DNA of 46,691 nt from Myxococcus sp. Its GTDB lineage: Bacteria; Myxococcota; Myxococcia; Myxococcales; Myxococcaceae. Under the pieces are notes generated by a model, which saw nothing but the letters and a program-made list of their open reading frames with translations, did no database searches and had not been told where the DNA came from. Positions 15,747 to 24,430 of this stretch are shown here, in pieces. A program made the position numbers and the translations under genes. The stretch's first letter is position 1; every line of letters begins with the position of its first letter. The stretch lies in assembly GCA_014879945.1 (NCBI GenBank), contig JACSRE010000143.1, positions 1 through 46,691 on the forward strand, given 5' to 3'.

Positions 15747-16951
15747 CGTCGTCGTCGGAGCAGGAGCAACAGCGCGGGGAGGCAGGTGAGCGCGCCGGTC
15801 ACCGAGCAGCCGCCGGTGACGGGGCTGATGGGCTCGGGCCCGGGGAGCGGCTGGCCCGGCGCTGCGCGGCACGCGCCCTCGAGGCACACCATCTCGCGCG
15901 TGCAGACGGTGTCGTCGACGCACGGGCGGGAGCAGAACGAGAAGCCGCGTGGGTCGGCGAGGCAGCGGGCTCCGGCGCACTCGGAGGCTTGCGCGCAGAC
16001 GTCGCCGTCGAGCCGGCAGTCAGGGTCGGGCGCGGGGCAGCCGGCGCTCTGGCAGACGTCGTTGGCGACGCAGTTGGCGGGGCAGTCTGGGTCGACGCGC
16101 CCGTCCGTGCAGGCCTCGCAGCGGCCGTCGGCGACGCAGGTGCAGTCGGGGTCGGCGGGCATGCAGCCTGGCTGACACCGGCCGTCGCCCACGCACGAGG
16201 GCGGGTCGAGCTGGTTCAAGGTGGGGTCGATGAAGCCTAGCTCGGTGTCGACGCGCACGTCGCCGCCGACGCCGCACTGGTTGGTGGTGCCGTAGGAGTG
16301 CACGCCCGCCAGGCGGGTGACGCCGTCGGGGCCGCGCCAGAACGAGGGCCCGCCGGAGTCGCCGGAGCAGATGCCGAGGGCGCCGGCCTGGCCGAACTCG
16401 AACGTCTCGGCCATGGAGCGCGCGACGGTGGCGTTGACGGTGCGCCGGGTGCCGGTGTCGCTGGCCCCCGAGGCGCTGGTGCGGCCATACCCGACGACGC
16501 GCAAGGGCTGCCCCGTCCAGGGCGCGGGCGGGGTGCGCACGAGGAGCTCGGGCGTGACGCCTCCCACCGCGTTCTCGAGCTGGAGGAGCGCGAGATCGTT
16601 CGCGCCCTGGCCCGAGTAGCCGGGGTGCCGACGAATCGTCACCACGTTGCGCAGGTCGCTCATCATCAACATGGTGTCGTCGGGCTTGTTCATCACCCGC
16701 ACCATCACGCTCTGGGCGCCCTCCCGCGCCGGATCGACGCAGTGCCCCGCGGTGAGGATGACGCGCGGGCTGATGAGGGTGCCGGTGCAGAAGCCCATCT
16801 GGCCGTTGTTGAAGGTCGAGATGACGAAGAAGACCGACGTGCTGCCCGGGTCTGCCGTGCCGGCGAGGATGGCGTCGTCGCGGGAGGCGACGTCGTGGGC
16901 GGGCGCGGGCGCGCAGGCGAGCAGCAGACAGCCGAGGAGCCCGACGCGCAT
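15728..16951 (-). CDS. Secreted trypsin-fold serine protease with Cys-rich stalk and MYXO-CTERM-like tail
   Basis: The 407-aa preprotein has a signal ending LLLAC (possible lipobox at Cys13). It has an S1 protease domain with the catalytic triad visible as TAGHC (H70), ANDLALL (D119) and GDSGGP (S199). The residue six before the Ser is Gly193 rather than Asp, so trypsin-like Arg/Lys specificity is not expected. Residues about 260-370 form a stalk with repeated Cys-Asp motifs (CQPGCMPADPDC). The C-terminus is GGCSV, a Leu-rich segment, then RRRR, a MYXO-CTERM-like anchor. The start is ATG 16951; a TTG five codons earlier is less likely. It follows the gamma-glutamyltransferase gene by 48 bases and overlaps the TatD-like gene. 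Confidence 0.88.
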   Translation of the reverse strand: MRVGLLGCLLLACAPAPAHDVASRDDAILAGTADPGSTSVFFVISTFNNGQMGFCTGTLISPRVILTAGHCVDPAREGAQSVMVRVMNKPDDTMLMMSDLRNVVTIRRHPGYSGQGANDLALLQLENAVGGVTPELLVRTPPAPWTGQPLRVVGYGRTSASGASDTGTRRTVNATVARSMAETFEFGQAGALGICSGDSGGPSFWRGPDGVTRLAGVHSYGTTNQCGVGGDVRVDTELGFIDPTLNQLDPPSCVGDGRCQPGCMPADPDCTCVADGRCEACTDGRVDPDCPANCVANDVCQSAGCPAPDPDCRLDGDVCAQASECAGARCLADPRGFSFCSRPCVDDTVCTREMVCLEGACRAAPGQPLPGPEPISPVTGGCSVTGALTCLPALLLLLRRRRCSTRA

Positions 16952-16999
16952 TCGAGGCCCATTCAACCCCGGCGCGCGGGTGGGCTCAACGGCGGCGGC

Positions 17000-18709
17000 T
17001 CACTCTTGTCCGGCCGGGGCGCCCTCGTTGCGGGGGTCGCTCCCGGCAAAGCGGAGCCTGGTGAGGGGGTCGACGAAGACGGCCTCGGCGTCGCCCCAGC
17101 CCTCGAGGCGGCTGATGGTGTGGCCGAGGGCCTGGAGCGCCGAGACGGTGGCGGGCTCGAGCCCGGTGCGGTCCACCATCACCTCGTCGGGCAGCCACTG
17201 GTGGTGCAGGCGGCCCATGCCCACCGCGCGCACCGGGTCGAGGGCGCCGTCGATGACGTTCGAGATGACCTGCAGCACCGTGGTGGGAATGGTGGAGCCG
17301 CCCGGGCTGCCGACGGCGAGCATCACCTCGTTGGGCGCGTCTTTCATGAAGACCAACGTCGGAGTCATCGACGAGAGGGGGATCTTCCCGGGCGCCACCG
17401 CGTTGGCCTCGAGGGTGACCAGGCCGTACGCGTTGGGCGTGCCGGGCTGCGCGGCGAAGTCGTCCATCTCGTCGTTGAGGAGCACGCCCGTTCCTTTGGC
17501 GACGAGGCACGAGCCGAAGGCGTAGTTGACGGTGGTGGTGAGCGCCGCGGCGTTGCCCGCCTTGTCGATGACCGAGAGGTGCGTGGTGTTCTGCGGCTTG
17601 AGGCCTTTGTCGAGCGGGCCGGTGGCAGGCTTGAGCTCTGGCGGCGACAGCGTGATGGACCTGGTGGCGCGCCTGGGGTCGATGGAGGCGAGCGTCTTGT
17701 CGACCCACGCCTTCGAGATGAGCTCGGCGGTGGGCACGGTCTGCACGTCGGGGTCTCCCACGAAGCGGGCGCGATCGACGCCAGCGCGGCGCAGCGCCTC
17801 GATGAAGACGTGGAGCGTCTCCACCTCTCTCGTCGCGGTGCCCCGCGGGCCCTTCGCCTCGAGCACGCCGAGCACCTGCAGCAGGGTGATGCCGCCGCCG
17901 CTGGGGGGCGGCATGGTGAGGATGCGGTGGCCGCGGTACTGGCCCTCGAGCGGCGCGCGCCAGCGGGTGCGGTAGGCCTTGAGGTCGGCCTCGTTCAGCA
18001 CGCCGCCGTTGGCCTTGATGGTGGCGGCGATCGCCCTCGCGGTGGGCCCTTCGTAGAACGCGCTGGCGCCCTTCGCCGCGAGCGCCTTGAGCGTCTTCGC
18101 GAGCTCCGGCTGGGTGATGACGGTGCCGATGGCGGGCACCGAGGGCAGGCCGCTGGCGTTCGGTCGCAAGAAGAGGCGCGCGGCCTCGGGGTCCTTTCGC
18201 AGACAGGCTTCCCGCAGGCTCGCCAGCGCCTGGTACTTCGGGGTGACTGGAAAGCCCTCGAGCGCGGCGCGAATGGCGGGGGCGAGCACCTTCGCGCGCG
18301 AGAGCTTGCCGTACCTCTCGTGGATCTCGAGGTAGCCCTTCACCGCGCCGGGCACGGCCACCGAGAGGGCGCCGTCGGTCGAGAGGCCGGGCACCACCTG
18401 GTTGTCCTCGAGGAACATGTCGCGCGACGCGCCCGCGGGCGCCACCTCGCGAAAGTCGAAGGCGAACTCGCCGGCGGGCACCTTGAGCACCGCGAAGCCG
18501 CCGCCGCCGAGGCCTGAGTGGTACGGGCCGACGACGGCCATGGTGAAGGCGCCCGCGACGACGGCGTCGATGGCGTTGCCGCCCTGGTCGAGCAGCTCGG
18601 CGCCCGCGGCGCTGGCGAGCGGGTGGGCCGCGGCGACGACGCCTCCGCGGTAGGGCCGGGCGGCGGAGGCAGGCAAGGCGAAGAGGGTGAGGGCGAGCAG
18701 GGCGCGCAT
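17000..18709 (-). CDS. ggt: Gamma-glutamyltransferase (periplasmic, self-processing)
   Basis: The 569-aa proenzyme starts with a cleavable signal (ALPASA, then ARPYRGG). The catalytic N-terminal nucleophile is visible in QNTTHLSV at Thr375, where family members cut themselves into large and small subunits. Other family features are GNAIDAVVAGAF, SGLGGGGFAV, NDEMDDF and GSPGGSTIP. It transfers or hydrolyses the gamma-glutamyl group of glutathione and related peptides in the periplasm. The length matches the family. ATG 18709 opens the signal peptide; the long open frame upstream is not coding. It is the first gene of a four-gene minus-strand run with the serine protease, TatD-like and kinase genes. 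Confidence 0.93.
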   Translation of the reverse strand: MRALLALTLFALPASAARPYRGGVVAAAHPLASAAGAELLDQGGNAIDAVVAGAFTMAVVGPYHSGLGGGGFAVLKVPAGEFAFDFREVAPAGASRDMFLEDNQVVPGLSTDGALSVAVPGAVKGYLEIHERYGKLSRAKVLAPAIRAALEGFPVTPKYQALASLREACLRKDPEAARLFLRPNASGLPSVPAIGTVITQPELAKTLKALAAKGASAFYEGPTARAIAATIKANGGVLNEADLKAYRTRWRAPLEGQYRGHRILTMPPPSGGGITLLQVLGVLEAKGPRGTATREVETLHVFIEALRRAGVDRARFVGDPDVQTVPTAELISKAWVDKTLASIDPRRATRSITLSPPELKPATGPLDKGLKPQNTTHLSVIDKAGNAAALTTTVNYAFGSCLVAKGTGVLLNDEMDDFAAQPGTPNAYGLVTLEANAVAPGKIPLSSMTPTLVFMKDAPNEVMLAVGSPGGSTIPTTVLQVISNVIDGALDPVRAVGMGRLHHQWLPDEVMVDRTGLEPATVSALQALGHTISRLEGWGDAEAVFVDPLTRLRFAGSDPRNEGAPAGQE

Positions 18710-18802
18710 GACGGGTGGGTATAGCGTCCTCCCTGCGAGACGCCCGAGGCGCGCTGAAATCGTCGTGCACATTTTCGCGCGCGACGGGACAATCGCGCCC
18801 CG

Positions 18803-19708
18803 ATGAACGCTCCCGCTGCCTTGAACCTCTCGTGTCAGCAGTGCAGCGGCGCGCTCCAGGTCGGGCGCCTCGACAAGACCACCACCTGCCCCTGGTGTGG
18901 CTCGGGCAACATCGTGCAGCGCCCGCCGCGCCCGGGCATGCCGGCGCCCTCGTTCGTCATCGGCTTCACCCGCACCGCCGACGAGGTGAAGCAGGGCGTG
19001 AAGGCCTGGGCCCGGCGCGTGGGCTTCTGGGCGCCGCGGGCGTTTCGCAGGCTCGAGGTCGAGCAGCTCAAGCCGGTCTACGTGCCGGCCTACCTCGTCA
19101 GCGGCGTCGCGACCGGCCAGTGGAGCGCGCGCGTCGGCTACGACTACACCGAGAAGCAGAAGCGGGGCGACCGCACCGAGACCGTCACCAGGACCGAGTG
19201 GCACGCGCTCCGGGCGCCGTACTCGCTGCGCGTGCACGACCTGCTCATCTCGGCCTCTCAGCGCATCAGCAACGACGAGCTCGAGCAGCTCGAGCCGTTC
19301 GACCTCGGCCGCCTCGCCCGCTACTCCGACGCCGCCATCGTCGGCTGGCCCGCGGAAGAGCCCGCGCGCGCGGTTGACTCGGTCGATGACGCGCTGATGA
19401 AGGAGGTGGTGGCGGCCCTCAAGCCCCGCCTGCGCGCGCTGGTCCCCGGAGAGCGGATCGACGACTTCACCTTCACCACGCAGCTCCTCGACCCGGCCTT
19501 CGCCGCGGTGCTGATCCCCGTGTGGACGATGATGGTGCGCTACGCCGAGAAGCAGCCCCGCACGCGGGTGCTGGTCAACGGGCAGACGGGACAGGTCACC
19601 GGCAAGGTGCCGACGTCGTGGCTCAAGGTCACCTTCGCGGTGCTGGTCGCGGCCGTGGCCATCGGCGCCGCGATCTGGTGGCTCTCGCACCACCGGGGGC
19701 ACCGATGA
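18803..19708 (+). CDS. Zinc-ribbon membrane protein (paralogue 1)
   Basis: 301 aa. The N-terminus has a TFIIB-type zinc ribbon (CQQC at 11-14, CPWC about 15 residues later). A soluble domain of about 210 residues follows, with VGFWAPRAFRRLEVEQLKPVY and LIPVWTMMVRY, then one C-terminal transmembrane helix (VTFAVLVAAVAIGAAIWWL) and a His/Arg tail. This is the plan of 'zinc ribbon plus membrane anchor' proteins whose role is largely unknown. The stop overlaps the ATG of the next gene (ATGA), and that gene encodes a clear paralogue, so the two probably form a complex. No enzymatic motif is visible. Confidence 0.8.
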   Translation: MNAPAALNLSCQQCSGALQVGRLDKTTTCPWCGSGNIVQRPPRPGMPAPSFVIGFTRTADEVKQGVKAWARRVGFWAPRAFRRLEVEQLKPVYVPAYLVSGVATGQWSARVGYDYTEKQKRGDRTETVTRTEWHALRAPYSLRVHDLLISASQRISNDELEQLEPFDLGRLARYSDAAIVGWPAEEPARAVDSVDDALMKEVVAALKPRLRALVPGERIDDFTFTTQLLDPAFAAVLIPVWTMMVRYAEKQPRTRVLVNGQTGQVTGKVPTSWLKVTFAVLVAAVAIGAAIWWLSHHRGHR

Positions 19709-20646
19709 CCGACTGCGCCCGCTGTCACAGCGTGCTCGAGGCCGGAGACCTGCGCTGTCCGGTGTGCTCGCTCCCGCCGCCCGTCACCGAGGCGGCCGAG
19801 GCCGTCACCTCGAAGGTGCTGCGCTGCAAGGAGTGTCACGCCGCGCTCCGCTACTCCGAGACGCACGCCAGCACCGTGTGCGGCTTCTGTGGCGCCGCGC
19901 TCGCGCTCGAGCTCTCCACCGACCCGATGGAGCACGCCGAGGCCTTCGTGCCGTTCGGCGTGTCGAAGCGCCAGGCGGTCATGTCGCTCAAGGAGTGGCT
20001 GGGTCGTCGTGGCTTCTTCGCGCCGGGCGATCTCGCCGAGGCCTCGCGGGTCGACCAGCTCCAGCCGGTGGCGTGGGCGGCGTGGGTCGTCTCGGGCTCG
20101 GCGCAGGCCTCGTACGGCGCCGACGTGTCGGGCTTCGGGCGCAGGGCCGCGTGGGGCCCGACGACCGGCCAGCTCACCCGCGAGCTGAACCTCATCGTGC
20201 CGGCCACCCAGGGCCTGGCGCTCGAAGAGGTGGTGGACCTGGGCGAGTACGACGTCAGCACGGCGAGGGCCGAGCCGCTCGAGGGGGTGGCGGCGGAGGA
20301 CTTCGGCGTCACCCGGGCCAGCGCGCGCGAGAGAATCGTCGAGGGCGTGCGCAACGACGCCATCGCGGCGCTCTCGTTGTCGTTGACCGGCCACCGGCTC
20401 CGGCGCCCGAAGGTCGAGGTGATGCTGACGGGCCTGCGCACCCGCCGGCTGCTGTTGCCGGTCTGGGTGATGGCCTACCGCTACGGGAACGAGAAGTTCC
20501 GCGTCGTCGTGCACGGCCAGCGCGAGCGCACCGTCGTGGGCCGTTCGCCCATCTCGCTGTGGAGGGTCGTCGGCGTCATCGGGGCCGCGCTCGCCGTCAT
20601 CGCGGCGCTGCTGGGCGCGCTGGCCCTGCACCAGAAGCTCGGCTGA
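19705..20646 (+). CDS. Double zinc-ribbon membrane protein (paralogue 2)
   Basis: The 313-aa protein begins with two zinc ribbons in tandem: CARC...CPVC and CKEC...CGFC. The same middle domain as in paralogue 1 follows (KEWLGRRGFFAPGDLAEASRVDQLQPV; LLLPVWVMAYRYGNEKFRVVV), then a C-terminal transmembrane helix (VVGVIGAALAVIAALLGALAL). The shared 'LPVW.M.YRY....R.lVnGqtG/R' block shows the two are homologues. The ATG at 19705 overlaps the previous stop. It converges with the CHAT protease gene with only five bases between stop codons. Confidence 0.8.
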   Translation: MTDCARCHSVLEAGDLRCPVCSLPPPVTEAAEAVTSKVLRCKECHAALRYSETHASTVCGFCGAALALELSTDPMEHAEAFVPFGVSKRQAVMSLKEWLGRRGFFAPGDLAEASRVDQLQPVAWAAWVVSGSAQASYGADVSGFGRRAAWGPTTGQLTRELNLIVPATQGLALEEVVDLGEYDVSTARAEPLEGVAAEDFGVTRASARERIVEGVRNDAIAALSLSLTGHRLRRPKVEVMLTGLRTRRLLLPVWVMAYRYGNEKFRVVVHGQRERTVVGRSPISLWRVVGVIGAALAVIAALLGALALHQKLG

Positions 20647-20651
20647 CGCGC

Positions 20652-23600
20652 TCACCCACCGTAGAGGACGAAGCCCGCCCAGTAGTACGGCGACCTGAAC
20701 CGCGGCTGCTTCGCCACCACCTGCTGCGCCCGCGACAGCGCCTGCTCGTGCGACAGGCCCAGCTGCAGCACCCCGACGTAGAACGCCTTCATCAGCTCGG
20801 CCGTCGCCCGGTCGTCCACCTTCCACAGGCTGGCCACCACCGCCTTCGCGCCCGCGTGGAGGAACCCGCGCGCCAGGCCGATGAAGCCCTCACCGCGCAC
20901 CTCTTGGCCCAGCGCCGTCTCGCACGCGCTCAGCGTCACCAGGTCGGCCGGCAACGACAGCCCGTACACCTCGGCCAACGACAGGAAGCCGTCGATCGCT
21001 CTCCCGTCTGGCGCGCGCCGCGACAGCACCAGGCCCGAGCGCTCCGGGTGCTCGGTGTCCAGCACGCCGTGGGTCGCGAGGTGAACGACGCGCGGCCGGC
21101 CCGACGCGTTGAGGCGTGACTTCGAGGCGTCGAAGTCGAGCAGCACCGTGCGCTTCGGCTCTGGCACCAGCGCGCCCAACGCCTCGCACTCCGCCCGGCT
21201 CGCCAGCAGTCGCTGGTAGTGCGCCTTCTCGCCTGCGCGGAGCTGGTTCGGCGGCGGCTCCACCGGGGCCCCACCCAGTCGTGGGTCATCGGCCTCGAAG
21301 ACCGGGTCGCCGATCGCCACCAGCTCCGAGGTCGGCCCCGCGCGCTTGAGCGACCGCTGCGCCTTCATCACGCTCAGGCTCGGCGTCGACAGCACCGGCA
21401 GCTCGGGCACCAGGGCCGCCCAGGGCACCAGGTGGAGCGGCCCGTCGGCCACCACGATGAGCCGCCGCTTGCCCGACAGGCGCGCCTCGAACGGCCCCAC
21501 CAGCGCCGCCCGCAGCGACCGCCGCGTCGCCTCGGCCTTCGCGTCTGCCGCCTCGAGCCGCGCCAGGCGCGCGGCGGCGGTCTCACCCTCGACGTCGAGG
21601 TTGCGCGCCGAATACAGCGTGTGGAGCGCCTCGGCCTGCTCTCCGAGCGCCGCCGACGCCTCGAGCAGGTACGCCGTCGGCGCCGCGCCGCCCAGCACCA
21701 GCGCGTAGTTGCCGTTGCGGCCCAGGGAGTACTCGACCACCAGCGAGCCCGGGCCGACGAGCGCCTCCACCTCGGCCGCCGTCGCCAGCGGGAGCGTGGA
21801 CAGGCTCGCCACCTTCGGGTCCACCGCCTGCACCTTCGCGCGCAGGGCCTCGTACGCCGCCAGCTTGAGCTCGAGGAGCGCCTCCTGCGGAGGGCTGCCT
21901 GCGTCGGGGCTCGCGGTGGCCTTGAACCGGCGCGCGGCGTTCTCGAGGTCACGAATCTCGGCGCGCAGGGAGTCCTCTTCAGACAGCAGCGCGTCGTGCC
22001 CGACTGGGCGGTCGGCGTCGACCAGCATCAGGAAGTCGAGCAGCGACCTGGCCCGGGCGCGCTCGCTCGCCTCGAGCGCCTTCTCGAACCACGCGCGCTC
22101 GCCCTTCACCTGCGCCTGGAGCGCCGCCGCGGCGACCCACAGGTCGTAGAACTTGCGCACGCCGGCCGAGTAGTAGGCGCGTCGATCTTCGCTCGCGATG
22201 CGCTCCCGCAGCGTCTCTGACATCGCCAGCGCCTGCTCGGCCCAGGCCACCGCCTCGGGGTAGTGCTTCGCCATCAGCTCCGCGCGCCCGAGCCGGTAGT
22301 ACGCGTACGCCTCCCACGACACGTCGCCGAGGCGACGAAAGAGCGCGACGGCTTGGTGCAGCGGCGCCATCGCCTCGGCCGGCCGGTTCAGGCGCCCGTA
22401 GGCCGAGCCGAGCGAGGTCAACGTCTGCGCCTCGCCGCGCACCGAGCCGATCTCCCGTCGCAGCCGCAGGGCCTCGGCGTGGCGGGTCAGCGCGACGTCG
22501 TCGAGCAGCGTCGACTCCATCTCTCCCGCGGCGTCGAGGCTGAACGCGAGCCCCTGCTTGTCGCCGGCCACGCGCCGCACCTTCACGGCCTCGAGGTAGA
22601 AGGGCAGGGCGCCCTTCCAGTCCGCGTCGAAGTCGGAGCGCAGGCCGCCGAGGTCGTGCAGCGCGTGGCCGATGGCGCGCCCGTCGTGCGTCAGCAGCGC
22701 CGCCGCGTGGCCCCGCTCGAAGTGCTCGGTGGCCTTCTTCTTGTCGCCCAGCGCCTTGTGGCACCAGCCCAGCGAGCTCTCGTACTCGGCGATGAGGTGC
22801 GGGTGGCCGAGCGCTCGCACGCGCTCCCGTCGAGGCACCAGCTTCGCCACGCACTGGGCGTGCTCTCCGCGCTCCGCCAGGTCGTCGGCTTCGGCCACGT
22901 CGACGCGCGCCTGGAGGAGCTCGTCCTCACCCGCCGCGGCCCGCGCGGCCAGCTCGTGCGCCACCGCGGCCTCGAGCCGGCCCTGCTCGTGGTCGATGGC
23001 GGCCAGGCCCAGGTGCGCCGACGCGACGGTCTCTGGGGTCGGGCTCTGCAGGGCCTGCTCGAAGGACGACGCCGCCGACGGGTCGCTCACCCGCAGCAGG
23101 AGCTCGGCGGCCGAGAGCGTGAGCTCCGTCGAGCGCGCCGCGTCCTTCAGCGTCCTCGCGTCAGCCGCCAGGCGCAGGAGCGCGTTCGCCGCGCTCGTCA
23201 GCCCCTCGGCGGTGGCCGGGGTGGTGGAGGCGAGCGCGGCCAGCGCGGCGACGTCGTTCGCCTCGAGCGCCGCCCCGTCGGTGCTCGCCCGCGCCTCGAT
23301 GGAGAAGGCGGAGGACGGCCACGCGGCCCGGGGCGCCAGCACCTCGAGCTCCACGCCCTCGGTGTCGCCGAACGCCACCCGCTCGGGCGTCGAGAAGGGC
23401 CGGCGATCGATCGACCGCCGCGCGCCGCCACGCACGACGACGAGCTGGGCGCCGCTCTGCCCGGGGCGCAGCACCACCTCGACGCCACCGGGAGGCAGGC
23501 GGAACCGCTGCGGCTCGGCGGTCAACGTGCCCTCGAGCGCCCGGCCGAGCTGCAGCTTCGGCGTCGAGGGTTGGCACGCGAACGAGGCGAGGCCGAGGGC

Positions 23601-23684
23601 CAGGAGGTGAAGCCGCACGAGGCGAGGGTCGCACACCGGGGCGCGTGCAGGCTGGGCGCGGCTCGCGGGCGGGGTGGTCGCCAT
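20652..23684 (-). CDS. TPR-repeat CHAT-domain (caspase-like) protein
   Basis: The protein has 1010 aa from ATG 23684. The N-terminus holds a lipoprotein- or signal-like segment (LALGLASFAC). A GTG at 23618 would give a tighter signal and is a real alternative start. Residues about 60-140 look like a beta domain. About 150-560 is a long array of TPR-like helical repeats (AIGHALHDLGGL, AQTLTSLGSAYGRL, YYRLGRAELM). From about 690 to the end is a CHAT protease domain with its catalytic pair: LATHG (His872) and LSACET (Cys921). CHAT proteases (separase/caspase fold) cut partner proteins after an activating signal. Here the protease follows an ECF sigma factor and a membrane anti-sigma-like protein, 11 bases downstream of the latter. 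Confidence 0.9.
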   Translation of the reverse strand: MATTPPASRAQPARAPVCDPRLVRLHLLALGLASFACQPSTPKLQLGRALEGTLTAEPQRFRLPPGGVEVVLRPGQSGAQLVVVRGGARRSIDRRPFSTPERVAFGDTEGVELEVLAPRAAWPSSAFSIEARASTDGAALEANDVAALAALASTTPATAEGLTSAANALLRLAADARTLKDAARSTELTLSAAELLLRVSDPSAASSFEQALQSPTPETVASAHLGLAAIDHEQGRLEAAVAHELAARAAAGEDELLQARVDVAEADDLAERGEHAQCVAKLVPRRERVRALGHPHLIAEYESSLGWCHKALGDKKKATEHFERGHAAALLTHDGRAIGHALHDLGGLRSDFDADWKGALPFYLEAVKVRRVAGDKQGLAFSLDAAGEMESTLLDDVALTRHAEALRLRREIGSVRGEAQTLTSLGSAYGRLNRPAEAMAPLHQAVALFRRLGDVSWEAYAYYRLGRAELMAKHYPEAVAWAEQALAMSETLRERIASEDRRAYYSAGVRKFYDLWVAAAALQAQVKGERAWFEKALEASERARARSLLDFLMLVDADRPVGHDALLSEEDSLRAEIRDLENAARRFKATASPDAGSPPQEALLELKLAAYEALRAKVQAVDPKVASLSTLPLATAAEVEALVGPGSLVVEYSLGRNGNYALVLGGAAPTAYLLEASAALGEQAEALHTLYSARNLDVEGETAAARLARLEAADAKAEATRRSLRAALVGPFEARLSGKRRLIVVADGPLHLVPWAALVPELPVLSTPSLSVMKAQRSLKRAGPTSELVAIGDPVFEADDPRLGGAPVEPPPNQLRAGEKAHYQRLLASRAECEALGALVPEPKRTVLLDFDASKSRLNASGRPRVVHLATHGVLDTEHPERSGLVLSRRAPDGRAIDGFLSLAEVYGLSLPADLVTLSACETALGQEVRGEGFIGLARGFLHAGAKAVVASLWKVDDRATAELMKAFYVGVLQLGLSHEQALSRAQQVVAKQPRFRSPYYWAGFVLYGG

Positions 23685-23695
23685 GCTCGCCTGGC

Positions 23696-24430
23696 TCAGT
23701 CTGTCGGGGCGAGGGTGAGCGCGTACTCGGCGAGCTGCTCCGCGCCCGAGCGCAGGTCGATGCGGTAGCGGCCGCGCGCCCACCCGCTCGCCGGGAGCTC
23801 CACGTGCACCGCGACCGCGTCGGCGCGCGACGGCGGGCCCCGCCACACCTCTCCTGAGGGGCCCGTCACCACCACCTCCCACGACGCGCGCGGCGGCTCA
23901 CCCTCGAGGCCGAGCTCGAGCTTCAGCACGCCCAGGTTCCGGGGGACGGGCAGCGGGCGCGCGTCGTCGCCGGCGCGCACCGACACCGGCCGCAGCGAGC
24001 GCTCGACGTCGACGGTGCCGCGTGGCCACGCCAGCAGCGCCACGGCGCCGGCCACCGCCAGCGCGCTGGCGAACGCGAAGGGGAGCCGCCCCGAGAAGCG
24101 CGACCGAAGCGAGCCGGGCGCGGCCTCGGCCGGGTGTTGCTTCGCGCGGGCTCGCAGCGCGCGCGCCGTCGCGACCTGGGAGCGCCACTGTTCGGACGCC
24201 CGGCACAGCGCCTCGACCTTCGCCGCGCGCGCCGCCGAGAGCCGCCCGGCCAGGTACGCGTCCACCAGCTCGCCCTCGGAGGCCCGCAGCGCCTCGAAGT
24301 GCGCCTGGTGCTCCAGCGCCGCCTCTTCGAGCGCCTGCGCCTGCACCTCGGGTAGCTCGCCGAGCAGGTACGCGAAGGCCTGGTCCTCCGAGAGCGACAT
24401 CAGAGGGGGTGAGGTGGGGCCCGGATTCAT
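23696..24430 (-). CDS. Membrane-anchored anti-sigma-like protein
   Basis: 244 aa. The N-terminal about 90 residues (FAYLLGELPEVQAQALEEA, LRASEGELVDAYLAGRLS) match the helical anti-sigma domain type that lacks the zinc-binding HxxxCxxC motif. One transmembrane helix (117-135) follows, then a periplasmic beta domain ending in LPASGWARGRYRIDL. ATG 24430 overlaps the sigma-factor stop codon (ATGA), the usual coupling of sigma and anti-sigma genes. It should hold the ECF factor at the membrane until an envelope signal, or perhaps the CHAT protease, releases it. The role is inferred from fold and position. Confidence 0.78.
   Translation of the reverse strand: MNPGPTSPPLMSLSEDQAFAYLLGELPEVQAQALEEAALEHQAHFEALRASEGELVDAYLAGRLSAARAAKVEALCRASEQWRSQVATARALRARAKQHPAEAAPGSLRSRFSGRLPFAFASALAVAGAVALLAWPRGTVDVERSLRPVSVRAGDDARPLPVPRNLGVLKLELGLEGEPPRASWEVVVTGPSGEVWRGPPSRADAVAVHVELPASGWARGRYRIDLRSGAEQLAEYALTLAPTD

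Noticed and set aside
20652-23684. CHAT protein as a CRISPR type III-E (Craspase) component
   Set aside because: No CRISPR repeats, Cas7-like or gRAMP gene in the window; the neighbours are ECF and anti-sigma genes.
22263-23768. Open frame antisense to the CHAT protease gene
   Set aside because: Arg/Gly-rich with no domain; the opposite strand holds a clear CHAT/TPR protein with catalytic residues.
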